DNA of 64,000 nt, from contig NZ_BMVY01000013.1 in the NCBI RefSeq assembly GCF_014650955.1, positions 124,001-188,000 on the forward strand, written 5' to 3'. Source of the stretch: Streptomyces tauricus (GTDB taxonomy: Bacteria > Actinomycetota > Actinomycetes > Streptomycetales > Streptomycetaceae). The position numbers and the translations under genes were made by a program. Each line of letters starts with the position of its first letter. Within the stretch, counting starts at the first letter, position 1. Under the pieces are notes generated by a model. That model did not search any database, was not told the origin of the DNA, and worked only from the letters and a program-made list of their open reading frames with translations. This document shows positions 9,255 to 18,268 of this stretch, piece after piece.

Positions 9255-10574
9255 CTAGTCGCCCAGGATCCGCCGCAAGTAGTCGTTGCCGAAGCGCCGT
9301 TCCGGGTCGAGGCGGTCCCGCAGCGCGGTGAACTCGCCGAAGCGCGGATAGACGCCGGCGAAGTACTCCGCGTCACGGGTGTGCACCTTGCCCCAGTGGG
9401 GCCGGCCTCCGTGCGCGGTGAAGATCCGCTCGGCGGCGGTGAAGTACGCCTGGTACGGCGTCCCCCTGAACATGTGGACCGCGATGTACGCGCTGTCCCG
9501 GCCGGACGCGGTGGACAGGGTGATGTCGTCCGCGGGGGCCGTGCGCACCTCCACCGGGAAACTGATACGCAGAGGCGAACGGTCGACCATGGCCTTGAGT
9601 TCGCGCAGTGTCTCGACCAGGGCGGCTCGCGGAACCGCGTATTCCATCTCCGTGAACCGCACCCGGCGAGGAGAAGTGAAGACCTTGTAGGGAATGTCGG
9701 TGTAGGTGCGCGCGGACAGCGCGCGGCTGGAGATCCGGGCGATCGAGGGGATCGTGGCGGGGACGGCCCGGCCCACGTAGTTGGCCGCCTGGAAGACGCC
9801 GTTGGAGAGGAACTCGTCCTCGTACAGACCGCGGACGGTGCCGACCGGCTTCTCCGGTCCCACACTGCGGTTGTTGCGCTTGGTGTTGCAGTTGCCGGTG
9901 TGGGGGAACCAGTAGAACTCGAAGTGCTCGTTCTCCGTGAACAGTTCGTCGAAGGAGCCCGTCACCTCGTCGAAGCTCATCGGCTCCTCGCGGGCCGAGA
10001 GGAGGAAAAGGGGCTCCACGGAGAAGGTGATGGCGGTGATGATCCCGAGGGCGCCTATCCCGATCCGGGCCGCCGCGAAGACGTCGGGGTTCTCCTTCTC
10101 GGAGCAGGCGAGGACCGAGCCGTCGGCGGTCACCAGTTCAAGTCCCGTGATCTGGGCGGCGATCGAGGCGGAGTCGCGGCCGGTGCCGTGCGTGCCGGTA
10201 CTGGTCGCGCCCGACACCGTCTGCTCCATGATGTCGCCCATGTTCGTGAGCGACAGACCCTCCCGGGCCAGGGCGAGATTGAGGCGCCTGAGCGGGGTGC
10301 CGGCCTCCACCGTGACGGTGCCGTTGTCACGGTCGATCCTGCGGATACCGGTCAACAGTTGAGGGCGGATCAATACGCCGTCGGTCGCCGCCGCCGCGGT
10401 GAAGGAGTGTCCCGTCCCGACGGCCTTGACCCTGAGTCCGTCCTCGGCGGCGCGGCGCACGGCGGCGGAGAGTTCGTCGACGGAGGCGGGAGTGACCTCC
10501 CGGGCCGGCCGGGCGGTGACGTTCCCGGCCCAGTTACGCCAGGTGCCGCTCTTGCCGCTCACTGTGCTCTTCAT
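9255..10574 (-). CDS. FAD-linked oxidase of the D-arabinono-1,4-lactone oxidase/alditol oxidase family
   Basis: 439 residues from an ATG preceded by GGAGGAACCC. The N-terminal FAD-binding PCMH domain contains VGTGHSFT; the His matches the position that carries covalent FAD in sugar-1,4-lactone and alditol oxidases. ASTGTHGTG follows as the second FAD loop. The C-terminal ALO substrate domain carries the family motif HWGKVH. It oxidises a sugar lactone or alditol with O2, producing peroxide; the substrate is not resolvable. Its start lies inside the 3' end of the upstream MFS gene (41-bp overlap), so the two are coupled. Confidence 0.85.
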   Translation of the reverse strand: MKSTVSGKSGTWRNWAGNVTARPAREVTPASVDELSAAVRRAAEDGLRVKAVGTGHSFTAAAATDGVLIRPQLLTGIRRIDRDNGTVTVEAGTPLRRLNLALAREGLSLTNMGDIMEQTVSGATSTGTHGTGRDSASIAAQITGLELVTADGSVLACSEKENPDVFAAARIGIGALGIITAITFSVEPLFLLSAREEPMSFDEVTGSFDELFTENEHFEFYWFPHTGNCNTKRNNRSVGPEKPVGTVRGLYEDEFLSNGVFQAANYVGRAVPATIPSIARISSRALSARTYTDIPYKVFTSPRRVRFTEMEYAVPRAALVETLRELKAMVDRSPLRISFPVEVRTAPADDITLSTASGRDSAYIAVHMFRGTPYQAYFTAAERIFTAHGGRPHWGKVHTRDAEYFAGVYPRFGEFTALRDRLDPERRFGNDYLRRILGD

Positions 10575-11772
10575 GGGTTCCTCCCCGCTGCGGAACCGGC
10601 TTGCTGAGCCGGCGATACCCGAGGAAACCCACCGCGACCGCGACAGCCCCGGCCGCGACCGGAACCCCGTACCCGGCCCGCGCCCCGGCTGCGTCGATCA
10701 CCCAGCCGGACAGGGAGGAACCGAGCGCGACCCCGACCGCGAGCCCCGTGCTCACCCACGTCATGCCCTCGGTCAGTTTCGCGCGTGGTACGTGCAGTTC
10801 GACGAGGGCCATCGTCGTGATCATCGTCGGTGCGATGGACAGGCCCGCAACGAACAGCGCCACAGCCAGGAACGGCAAGTTTCCGACCAGTAGCAGAGGG
10901 ATCATACTCACGGCCATGGCGCAGATGCCCAGTACCCACCTGCGGGCGGGCGCCCCGGCGAAGCGCAGCAGCCCGAAGACGGCCCCGGCCACGCAGGAGC
11001 CCGCCGCGTAGACGGCCAGCACGATGCTCGCGGCACCCTTGTGGCCCTCCTCGTCGGCGAAGGCCACGGTGACCACGTCGACCGCGCCGAAGATCGCGCC
11101 GGTCGCCACGAAGGTGGCCACCAGGACCTGCAGTCCGGCCGAGCGCAGCGCCGAGCCTCCCGTGTGGTGCCCACCGGGATGGGGCGGGGGCTCGGTGGCG
11201 CGCTGGGACGTCAGCCAGAAGACACCGGCCGCCAGGAAGCAGGCCGCGAGCAGCGGCCCTGCCTCAGGGAACCACACGGTGGACAGGCCGATGGAGATGA
11301 TCGGTCCGAAGATGAAGCAGATCTCGTCGATGACGGACTCGAAGGCGTACGCGGTGTGGAGCTCGGGCCTGCCCCGGTAGATGAGCGCCCAGCGCGCCCT
11401 GGTCATCGCGCCGACGCTCGGTACGCAGCCGATGCCGGCCGAACAGAGGAACAGCACCCAGTCAGGCCCGTCGAAGTGCGTGGTCAGCAGGAGCCCGGCC
11501 GCCGCGGCGAGCGCGGACAGCGTGGCGGGCCGCAGCACCCGCCGCTGGCCGTACCGGTCCACCAGGCGGGAAATCTGGGGCCCGAGCACCGCCGCGGACA
11601 GCGCGATCGTCGCCGACAGGGCGCCCGCGAGCCCGTACCGCCCGGTGACCTGGGAGATCATCGTCACCACGCCGATGCCCATCATCGACAGGGGCATCCG
11701 GCCGAGGAGGCCCGCGCCGGTGAAACTCCTGGAGCCGGGCGCGGCGAACAGGGCGCGGTAGGGGCTGAGCAC
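10534..11772 (-). CDS. MFS transporter
   Basis: 412 residues with about 12 hydrophobic segments. The GTG start at 11772 has a GGAG...CTCCC-rich ribosome site region upstream. The motif RLVDRYGQRRVLRPATL between segments 2 and 3 is the MFS loop signature (G/RxxDRxGRR type). The tail is hydrophilic and His/Glu-rich, and its last 13 codons overlap the start of the FAD oxidase gene. An exporter or sugar-derivative carrier paired with that oxidase is the simplest reading, but the substrate is unknown. Confidence 0.85.
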   Translation of the reverse strand: MLSPYRALFAAPGSRSFTGAGLLGRMPLSMMGIGVVTMISQVTGRYGLAGALSATIALSAAVLGPQISRLVDRYGQRRVLRPATLSALAAAAGLLLTTHFDGPDWVLFLCSAGIGCVPSVGAMTRARWALIYRGRPELHTAYAFESVIDEICFIFGPIISIGLSTVWFPEAGPLLAACFLAAGVFWLTSQRATEPPPHPGGHHTGGSALRSAGLQVLVATFVATGAIFGAVDVVTVAFADEEGHKGAASIVLAVYAAGSCVAGAVFGLLRFAGAPARRWVLGICAMAVSMIPLLLVGNLPFLAVALFVAGLSIAPTMITTMALVELHVPRAKLTEGMTWVSTGLAVGVALGSSLSGWVIDAAGARAGYGVPVAAGAVAVAVGFLGYRRLSKPVPQRGGTHEEHSERQERHLA

Positions 11773-11935
11773 GGGAGGTCTCCGGTGTGGGTCCGGTAAG
11801 GCGTGAATCTGACCGATACAGCTTACGAGTCAGGTGACCCTAACCCATCTGCGGATTTCCCCGGTCACTCCGTCCACCTGCCGTTCGGCCCCCCGCCTAT
11901 GCCCGGTTGTCAGAGGTGGGTGGCAGGATCGAGGC

Positions 11936-13063
11936 ATGCGAGACGCGCTCGATGCCACTCCCTACGACGCCCTGCTCCTGCTCTCCTTCGGCGGCCCCGA
12001 GGGCCCCGACGAAGTGGTCCCGTTCCTGGAGAACGTGACCAGGGGCAGAGGCATCCCCAAGGAACGCCTCAAAGAAGTGGGGCAGCACTACTTCCTGTTC
12101 GGCGGGGTCAGCCCGATCAACGACCAGAACCGCGCCCTGCTGGACGCCCTCCGCAAGGACTTCGCGGAGCACGGCCTGGACCTGCCCGTGTACTGGGGCA
12201 ACCGGAACTGGGGCCCGTACCTGACCGACACCCTGCGCGAGATGGTCGCCGACGGCCGCCGCCGCGTCCTGGTGCTGGCCACGAGCGCGTACGCCTCGTA
12301 CTCGGGCTGCCGGCAGTACCGCGAGGACCTGGCCGGGGCCCTGGCGACCCTGGAGGGCGAGGGTCTTGAGCCGCCGCGGATCGACAAGCTCCGGCACTAC
12401 TTCAACCACCCGGGCTTCGTCGAGCCGATGACCGAGGGTGTCCTGCGCTCCCTCGCCGAGCTTCCCGAGGACGTCCGCGCGAGCGCGCACATCGCCTTCA
12501 CGACGCACTCGATCCCGACGTCCGCCGCGGACACCTCAGGACCGGTGGAGGGCCACGGCGACGGCGGGGCGTACGTGCGCCAGCACCTGGACGTCGCCCG
12601 GCTCATCGTCGACGCGGTGCGCGAGCGGACCGGGACCGAGCACCCCTGGCAGCTCGTCTACCAGTCGCGCTCGGGAGCCCCGCACATCCCGTGGCTGGAG
12701 CCGGACATCTGCGACCACCTGGAGGAGCTGCACGGAGCCGGCGTCCCCGCGGTCGTCATGGCGCCCATCGGGTTCGTCTCGGACCACATGGAGGTCCTGT
12801 ACGACCTCGACACGGAGGCCACGGCGAAGGCCGCGGAGCTGGGGCTGCCGGTGCGCCGCTCGGCCACCGTGGGCGCCGACCCGAGGTTCGCCGCCGCGAT
12901 CCGGGACCTCGTCGTGGAGCGGGCGGCCACCGAGAACGGCAGGGACGTTTCGCCCTGCGCCCTCGGCGCACTCGGCCCCAGTCACGATCTCTGCCCCGCG
13001 GGCTGCTGCCCGGCCCGCGCCCCCAAGCCCGCCGCTGCGGGCGCCGACAGCCCGTACGTATGA
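11936..13063 (+). CDS. hemH: Ferrochelatase (coproporphyrin III type)
   Basis: 375 residues from the ATG at 11936. Family signatures include LLLSFGGPEGPDEVVPFLEN at the N-terminus, the catalytic His in TTHSIP, and YQSRSGAPHIPWLEPD. A C-terminal cysteine cluster CPAGCCPAR with an upstream Cys (SPCALGALG) fits the [2Fe-2S] site of actinobacterial ferrochelatases. It inserts Fe2+ into coproporphyrin III in the actinobacterial haem pathway. It overlaps or abuts the inositol monophosphatase gene (ATGA at 13060), so the two form an operon. Confidence 0.93.
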   Translation: MRDALDATPYDALLLLSFGGPEGPDEVVPFLENVTRGRGIPKERLKEVGQHYFLFGGVSPINDQNRALLDALRKDFAEHGLDLPVYWGNRNWGPYLTDTLREMVADGRRRVLVLATSAYASYSGCRQYREDLAGALATLEGEGLEPPRIDKLRHYFNHPGFVEPMTEGVLRSLAELPEDVRASAHIAFTTHSIPTSAADTSGPVEGHGDGGAYVRQHLDVARLIVDAVRERTGTEHPWQLVYQSRSGAPHIPWLEPDICDHLEELHGAGVPAVVMAPIGFVSDHMEVLYDLDTEATAKAAELGLPVRRSATVGADPRFAAAIRDLVVERAATENGRDVSPCALGALGPSHDLCPAGCCPARAPKPAAAGADSPYV

Positions 13064-13071
13064 GGAGCCCC

Positions 13072-13884
13072 GTGACCGCCACAGCGAACGACGAGCTGAA
13101 GGCCGAACTGCTGGAGATCGCGCTCGACGCGGCCCACCGCGCGGGCGCCTTCCTGCGCGACGGCCGCCCCGACGACCTGGGCGTGGCGGCGACCAAGTCC
13201 AGCGCCGTCGACGTCGTCACCGAGATGGACATCGCCTCCGAGAAGCTGATCACCGGCCTGCTGGCCGACGCCAGGCCGGACGACGGCGTACTGGGGGAGG
13301 AGGGCGCCGACATCAAGGGCAGCAGCGGCGTCCAGTGGGTGATCGACCCGATCGACGGCACGGTCAACTATCTGTACAGCCTGCCCAGTTGGGCCGTGTC
13401 CATCGCGGCCCGCAAGGACGGCGAGACGCTCGTCGGTGTCGTGCACGCCCCGATGCGGGCGGAGACCTACCGGGCCGTCCTGGGCGGCGGCGCCTACGTC
13501 GACGACCGCCCCGCGCGCGTGCGGCCCGCTCCCGACCTCGGGCTGGCCCTCGTCGGCACCGGCTTCGGCTATCTCGCCGACCGCAGGACCCGGCAGGCCG
13601 AGGTGGTCGGGCAACTGATCGCCCAGGTCCGCGACATCCGCCGCGGCGGCTCGGCGGCGATCGACCTGTGCGACGTGGCGACGGGCCGACTGGACGCGTA
13701 CTACGAGAGGGGACTCAACCCCTGGGACTACGCGGCCGGCGATCTGATCGCCCGGGAGGCGGGCGCGCTGACCGGCGGACGCCCCGGAGAGCCCCTGTCG
13801 ACCGACCTGACCGTCGCGGCCCCGCCCGGTCTCTTCGAAGCCCTCCAGTCCCGCCTCGACGAACTCGGCGCCTGGCACGACTGA
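13072..13884 (+). CDS. Inositol monophosphatase family protein
   Basis: 270 residues from the GTG at 13072, preceded by GAGGAG; an in-frame ATG at 13060 overlaps the hemH stop and is the alternative. IMPase metal motifs are complete: GEEG for the first Glu, WVIDPIDGTVNYLY (motif A) and NPWDYAAGDLIAREAGA (motif B). It dephosphorylates inositol-1-phosphate or a similar sugar phosphate in the cytoplasm with Mg2+. In actinobacteria such enzymes feed inositol into phosphatidylinositol and mycothiol. It is co-transcribed with hemH and closed by a strong hairpin. Confidence 0.88.
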   Translation: MTATANDELKAELLEIALDAAHRAGAFLRDGRPDDLGVAATKSSAVDVVTEMDIASEKLITGLLADARPDDGVLGEEGADIKGSSGVQWVIDPIDGTVNYLYSLPSWAVSIAARKDGETLVGVVHAPMRAETYRAVLGGGAYVDDRPARVRPAPDLGLALVGTGFGYLADRRTRQAEVVGQLIAQVRDIRRGGSAAIDLCDVATGRLDAYYERGLNPWDYAAGDLIAREAGALTGGRPGEPLSTDLTVAAPPGLFEALQSRLDELGAWHD

Positions 13885-13904
13885 CACCGCGCGACAGACG
13901 ACCG

Positions 13905-13940
13905 AGCGGGGCCCCGGGCTGGATCTGCCGGGGCCCCGCT
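13905..13940. terminator. Bidirectional terminator hairpin
   Basis: Perfect 13-bp stem (AGCGGGGCCCCGG, 13905-13917) with a 10-nt loop and the complementary arm at 13928-13940. It separates the inositol monophosphatase gene from the convergent small gene. Confidence 0.8.
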
Positions 13941-13956
13941 CTCGTCACAAGGCTGA

Positions 13957-14130
13957 TCAGACGTGTGAGACGCCGATCTGCACACCGTGCTCGGCGGCAA
14001 GGCGGTGCAGGTCGTCGAGTTCGGCCTGCTCGACCTCCGCGAGGAAGTCGTCGCCGGTCTCGCGAGCCATCGTCAGGTCGGACTCGGTCGCCCTTATGCG
14101 CTGCAGAAGTCCTGCGGTGAATGCGTCCAT
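13957..14130 (-). CDS. Conserved small Streptomyces protein (57 residues)
   Basis: 57 residues from the ATG at 14130, preceded by GAGGGGGC. Acidic and predicted all-helical (AGLLQRIRATESDLTMARET, then EVEQAELDDLHRLAAEHG), giving one long amphipathic or coiled-coil helix. No membrane segment or metal motif. I recall this small gene as conserved in the same place beside cutRS, but know no function. Confidence 0.65.
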   Translation of the reverse strand: MDAFTAGLLQRIRATESDLTMARETGDDFLAEVEQAELDDLHRLAAEHGVQIGVSHV

Positions 14131-14557
14131 GCTGCGCCCCCTCGTCCTGGGTCGTGGGTCGGTGGTGGCACGGGGGTGTGCCGTTCGGAAGGGGCGATCA
14201 CGTCTCCAGGGATGCCCGGCGCTGCCCAGCCGGGCGGCGTCAGTGCCGGACACCCACGCCCGCCCTGCGGAAGCGGACCATGACGTACCGCCGGGTGGTG
14301 CGGCACAAGCAGAGCGTGATCGCGGGGTGTAAAGCCGTCCTCCCCTCGCTCTCTTCGACGGAAACCTCAACCTCCCGAGAAAATCTGGCATTCCCCACCC
14401 TCCGAACCCGCCTTACAGCCGACTTATGGCCGAAAAGGGCAGGATGGAGTCCCACCTTCCCTGCTCGCGGCTGCGTTCGAGCGGGAGTACCCCATCGGAA
14501 CCCGCCCGTGTGCGCCGAGAAGTCGCCGCGCGGGCGGACACAGGAAGGACAAGCGAC
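14131..14557. other. Intergenic region upstream of cutR
   Basis: About 430 bases between the divergent small gene and cutR, so it should hold promoters for both. AGGAAGG at 14542-14548 is the cutR ribosome site. A run of imperfect GC-rich dyads is present but none is distinct enough to name. The open frames here are not coding-like. Confidence 0.4.
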
Positions 14558-15211
14558 GTGCGCGTACTCGTCGTCGAGGACGAGCAGCTGCTCGCCGATG
14601 CGGTGGCCACCGGACTGCGCCGGGAGGCCATGGCCGTCGACGTCGTGTACGACGGCGCGGCCGCTCTGGAGCGCATCGGCGTCAACGACTACGACGTGGT
14701 CGTCCTCGACCGCGACCTCCCGCTGGTGCACGGCGACGACGTCTGCCGGAAGATCGTGGAGCTGGGCATGCCCACGCGCGTGCTGATGCTCACCGCCTCC
14801 GGGGACGTCAGCGACCGGGTCGAGGGCCTGGAGATCGGCGCCGACGACTATCTCCCCAAGCCCTTCGCGTTCAGTGAGCTGACGGCACGCGTGCGTGCCC
14901 TCGGCCGGCGTACGAGCCTGCCGCTGCCGCCCGTCCTGGAGCGTGCCGGGATTAAGCTCGACCCCAACCGCCGCGAGGTCTTCCGCGACGGCAAGGAGGT
15001 CCAGCTCGCGCCCAAGGAGTTCGCCGTGCTGGAGGTCCTGCTGCGCAGCGAGGGCGCGGTCGTCTCCGCCGAGCAGCTTTTGGAGAAGGCCTGGGACGAG
15101 AACACCGACCCGTTCACCAACGTCGTGCGGGTCACGGTGATGACCCTGCGCCGCAAGCTCGGCGAGCCGCCGGTCATCGTCACCGTGCCCGGCTCCGGAT
15201 ACCGGATCTGA
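14558..15211 (+). CDS. cutR: CutR, OmpR-family response regulator
   Basis: 217 residues from the GTG at 14558 with AGGAAGG upstream; this equals the CutR length I recall. The receiver domain has the acidic pocket VVEDEQ, the phosphoacceptor in VVVLDRDLP, the Thr/Ser switch MLTASG and Lys in LPKPF. A winged-helix OmpR/PhoB DNA-binding domain follows (APKEFAVLEVLLR, VTVMTLRRKLG). It is paired 6 bp upstream of cutS. CutRS is the first-described Streptomyces two-component system, linked to antibiotic production and envelope or secretion stress. Confidence 0.93.
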   Translation: MRVLVVEDEQLLADAVATGLRREAMAVDVVYDGAAALERIGVNDYDVVVLDRDLPLVHGDDVCRKIVELGMPTRVLMLTASGDVSDRVEGLEIGADDYLPKPFAFSELTARVRALGRRTSLPLPPVLERAGIKLDPNRREVFRDGKEVQLAPKEFAVLEVLLRSEGAVVSAEQLLEKAWDENTDPFTNVVRVTVMTLRRKLGEPPVIVTVPGSGYRI

Positions 15212-15217
15212 CCCCCG

Positions 15218-16459
15218 ATGACCACCACCCCCGCGCCTCCCAAGGCGCCCCCGAAGCCCACCTGGGACCCGAGGAAACCGGAACCTCCCTTCCCCTGGCT
15301 GCGCCCGACCATCCGGATACGGCTGACGCTGCTGTACGGCGGGATGTTCCTGATCGCCGGGATCCTGCTGCTGTCGATCATCTACCTGCTCGCGGCCCAG
15401 GCCCTGCACGAGGGCAGCGGCGTCGACTTCCGGGTGACCGGCAGCAACCTCGAACTCACCAGCAACACCTGTCCGCAGCTGAGCGGCGCCGGCAACAACG
15501 ACGAGCTGAACGCGATGCTCAAGGAGTGCACCGCCGTCCAGCGGCAGCACGCCCTGGACGGACTGCTCAGCCGCTCCCTGATGGCCCTCCTGGGTCTCGC
15601 CGTGATCGCCTTCGCCTTCGGTTACGCGATGGCCGGACGGGTGCTGTCACCGCTGGGCCGCATCACCCGCACCGCGCGCGCGGTGGCGGGCTCGGACCTG
15701 TCCCGGCGGATCGAGCTGGACGGCCCGGACGACGAGCTCAAGGAGCTGGCGGACACCTTCGACGACATGCTGGAGCGGCTGCAGCGGGCCTTCACGGCCC
15801 AGCAGCGGTTCGTCGGGAACGCCTCGCACGAGCTGCGGACGCCCCTGGCGATCAACCGCACGCTCCTGGAGGTGCACCTGTCCGATCCGGGCGCCCCCAT
15901 GGAGCTGCAGCAGCTGGGCAAGACCCTGCTCGCCACCAACGAGCGCAGTGAGCAGCTCGTCGAGGGCCTGCTGCTGCTCGCCCGCAGCGACAACCAGATC
16001 GTCGAGCGCAAGCCGGTCGACCTCGCCGAGGTCGCCTCGCAGGCCATAGACCAGGTGCGCGGCGAGGCGGACGTGAAGGGCGTGGAGGTCCGCGGGGAGC
16101 GGGCCGCCGCGGTCGTCCAGGGCAACGGCGTCCTCCTGGAGCGGATCGCCCTGAACCTCGTCCAGAACGCCGTGCGCTACAACGTGGCCCAGGACGGCTG
16201 GGTCGAGGTCGTGACGCACGTACAGCACGGCCAGGCGGTCCTCACGGTGTCGAACACCGGGCCCGTGGTCCCCGCGTACGAGATCGACAATCTTTTCGAG
16301 CCGTTCCGGCGGCTGCGCACCGAGCGGACGGGAAGTGACAAGGGTGTGGGTCTGGGACTGTCGATCGCCAGGTCGGTGGCCCGCGCCCACGGCGGCCACA
16401 TCGTCGCGGAACCGCGCGAGGGAGGTGGCCTGGTGATGCGAGTCGCCCTACCTATCTGA
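15218..16459 (+). CDS. cutS: CutS, sensor histidine kinase
   Basis: 413 residues. A Pro-rich cytoplasmic N-terminus precedes a first membrane segment (~39-62), a short extracellular loop with exactly two cysteines (C85 and C104), a second membrane segment (~115-137), HAMP, the HisKA phosphoacceptor His204 in GNASHELRTPLA, and an ATPase domain with N box NLVQNAVRY and G2 GVGLGLSIA. The conserved extracellular cysteine pair has been proposed to sense redox or protein-folding state outside the cell. It acts on CutR, encoded 6 bp upstream. Confidence 0.93.
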   Translation: MTTTPAPPKAPPKPTWDPRKPEPPFPWLRPTIRIRLTLLYGGMFLIAGILLLSIIYLLAAQALHEGSGVDFRVTGSNLELTSNTCPQLSGAGNNDELNAMLKECTAVQRQHALDGLLSRSLMALLGLAVIAFAFGYAMAGRVLSPLGRITRTARAVAGSDLSRRIELDGPDDELKELADTFDDMLERLQRAFTAQQRFVGNASHELRTPLAINRTLLEVHLSDPGAPMELQQLGKTLLATNERSEQLVEGLLLLARSDNQIVERKPVDLAEVASQAIDQVRGEADVKGVEVRGERAAAVVQGNGVLLERIALNLVQNAVRYNVAQDGWVEVVTHVQHGQAVLTVSNTGPVVPAYEIDNLFEPFRRLRTERTGSDKGVGLGLSIARSVARAHGGHIVAEPREGGGLVMRVALPI

Positions 16460-16531
16460 GACCATGTCGCCGACACGCGAGGATGTTCGCTTTGCGCGGA
16501 ATTTCCCGGGCAGACGAAAGGCACACTCGTG

Positions 16532-16545
16532 TGTGATCGATCACA
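16532..16545. promoter_or_regulatory. 14-bp palindrome resembling a Crp-family site
   Basis: TGTGATCGATCACA is a perfect palindrome downstream of cutS and about 300 bp before the DUF4193 gene. GTG and CAC half-sites 8 bp apart match the general form of Streptomyces Crp sites, though the consensus G before NCAC is an A here. Binding is inferred only. Confidence 0.4.
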
Positions 16546-16850
16546 GGGCTGCTTTCCGGTCATCTACCCTCCGTGATCAACGAGACTGCCGGAAAGCCGG
16601 GAAAATCCGGGTTTTCGGGGGTCGAGATCACGGGAAGTACACGGTGAGACGCCTTTGAAGTGCGGCATTCGGACCGTGTACGGTCCGCTTCGCCATCCAA
16701 GCCGATCACTCCTGAGGAGTCCGGTTGGGTGTCGATTGAGTAACAGACCTTGATGTGAGGCAAAATCTCCGCCTCAGGTCGGGCACAAGTCCGGCCTCTC
16801 ACGCGTTACCTGCGCTGAGACACCGCAGACACCCAGAGGGGGAGAGCGAC
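16546..16850. other. Leader region of the DUF4193 gene
   Basis: About 300 bases with no convincing gene. It holds a short hairpin, CGGACCG/CGGTCCG at 16670-16687 with loop TGTA, and a GAGGGGGAG ribosome site next to the ATG at 16851. Base composition is noticeably less GC-rich than its neighbours, which fits a promoter region. Confidence 0.4.
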
Positions 16851-17147
16851 ATGGCAACGGATTACGACACCCCACGCAAGACCGACGACGACGTCGACTC
16901 GGACAGCCTTGAAGAACTGAAGGCTCGCCGGAACGACAAGTCGACTTCAGCGGTCGACGTGGACGAGTTCGAGGCAGCCGAAGGCCTGGAACTGCCCGGA
17001 GCGGACCTTTCGAACGAGGAACTGGCCGTCCGGGTCCTGCCGAAGCAGCAGGACGAGTTCACCTGCATGAGCTGCTTCCTGGTCCACCACCGCAGTCAGC
17101 TGGCCCGCGAGAAGAACGGTCAGCCGATCTGCCGCGACTGCGACTGA
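16851..17147 (+). CDS. DUF4193 small zinc-ribbon-like protein
   Basis: 98 residues from the ATG at 16851, which has the strong site GAGGGGGAG. The first two thirds are very acidic (DDDVDSDSLEELKARR); the C-terminus has two Cys pairs, CMSC and CRDC, that can hold one zinc. This matches the DUF4193 family, universal in actinobacteria and of unknown function. The acidic tail plus zinc knuckle suggests a protein-binding partner, perhaps of the transcription or translation machinery, but that is inference. Confidence 0.85.
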   Translation: MATDYDTPRKTDDDVDSDSLEELKARRNDKSTSAVDVDEFEAAEGLELPGADLSNEELAVRVLPKQQDEFTCMSCFLVHHRSQLAREKNGQPICRDCD

Positions 17148-17160
17148 GGCAGGGTCGGCC

Positions 17161-18057
17161 GTGACAGGCTCGACCCCGCCCTGGAAGCGCCGCTTTCGTG
17201 ACCGGGGAGCGGCCGGTCCGTCTCAGGACGGCTTGCACGACGACGAGCGGGGCCACCCGGCCTCGCTCGAAGCAGCGGACGCGACAGGCGCCTCCGGCGC
17301 CCTGGAGGTGCCGGTGACCAAGGCGCCTGTCGCCAGACGCCGGGCGGCCGCCGTCGGCCACGGGGTCGCGGAAGGCGTCCGTAAGGGCGGCAGCCGGGCC
17401 AGGGCCGCCCTGGCGTACGTCACCGACCGCATCATCGAGATCGCCCCGCGGATCCCCGTACGCGACCTCGCCGCACTCCGGAAGCAGTTCCCGGGCCTGG
17501 GCCCCGAACAGCTCGCGGACAAGCTCGTCGCGGGCGCGTGCAACGCGACGTCCACTGTGGGCGCGGGCGTCGGCGCCGCCGCGATGATGCCCGTACCGCC
17601 GGCCATGCCCACGGAGCTGGCCGCCGAGGTCACCGGCGTCGCCGCCATCGAACTGAAACTGATCGCCGAGCTGTACGAGGTCTACGGACTGCGACCGCCC
17701 GGCACCCTCAAAGAGCGCTCCACCACGTATCTGAACTCGTGGTCGGAGGAGCGCGGCATCGACGTGACCAAACCGTCGACGCTCAACGCGGCCCTCGGGG
17801 GCCAGATGAAGCGCGAGCTGCGCCAGCAGATCATGAAGCGCACGGTCCGCAACCTGCCGAACCTGATGCCGTTCATGGTGGGCGCGGCCGTCGGGGCGGT
17901 CATGAACCGCCGTGACACGAGAAAGCTCGCCGACCGGGTCCGCAAGGACCTCCGCAGGATGCAGGTCCCCTGGGACGCCCTCCCGGCGCTGCCGCCACTG
18001 GACGCGCCCGCCGACCCGCTGAGCATGGGCGACATCCGCGGAGAGCTGGAGCGCTGA
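17161..18057 (+). CDS. Conserved hypothetical protein, possibly EcsC-like
   Basis: 298 residues from a GTG 13 bp after the DUF4193 stop, so probably co-transcribed with it. A basic N-terminus is followed by Ala/Gly-rich hydrophobic hairpin segments (GAGVGAAAMMPVPPAMPTEL and NLPNLMPFMVGAAVGAVMN), giving a glycine-zipper-like profile typical of EcsC-family proteins. No catalytic motif is visible. A 32-bp hairpin follows the gene. Confidence 0.6.
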   Translation: MTGSTPPWKRRFRDRGAAGPSQDGLHDDERGHPASLEAADATGASGALEVPVTKAPVARRRAAAVGHGVAEGVRKGGSRARAALAYVTDRIIEIAPRIPVRDLAALRKQFPGLGPEQLADKLVAGACNATSTVGAGVGAAAMMPVPPAMPTELAAEVTGVAAIELKLIAELYEVYGLRPPGTLKERSTTYLNSWSEERGIDVTKPSTLNAALGGQMKRELRQQIMKRTVRNLPNLMPFMVGAAVGAVMNRRDTRKLADRVRKDLRRMQVPWDALPALPPLDAPADPLSMGDIRGELER

Positions 18058-18120
18058 CCCGATAGGCGCCGCCGGTGGCCGGCCTCGCGTGGCGGGCAAA
18101 GTTCTGACCGCGCGAAGGAA

Positions 18121-18152
18121 AAGTTTCCGTACGGGTACGCGTACGAAAACTT
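18121..18152. terminator. Bidirectional terminator hairpin
   Basis: Arms 18121-18133 and 18140-18152 pair over 13 bp with one mismatch around a 6-nt loop (AAGTTTCCGTACG versus CGTACGAAAACTT). The A/T-rich ends give tails in both directions. It lies between the convergent EcsC-like and DUF3093 genes. Confidence 0.7.
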
Positions 18153-18268
18153 GTTCGGGTTCGGGCTCGGACACAGATCCGGGTCGGACCCCGCACCGGA
18201 CGTCGTGGCGGACCGCCGGCCGGGTACCGGGACGGACCCGGTGCGGTCCGGCCGCGGTCGCCGTCCGT

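Noticed and set aside
9174..10607. Plus-strand open frame of about 477 codons across the FAD oxidase
   Set aside because: It is antisense to a well-supported oxidase with FAD and HWGKVH motifs and has Gly/Arg/Val shadow composition.
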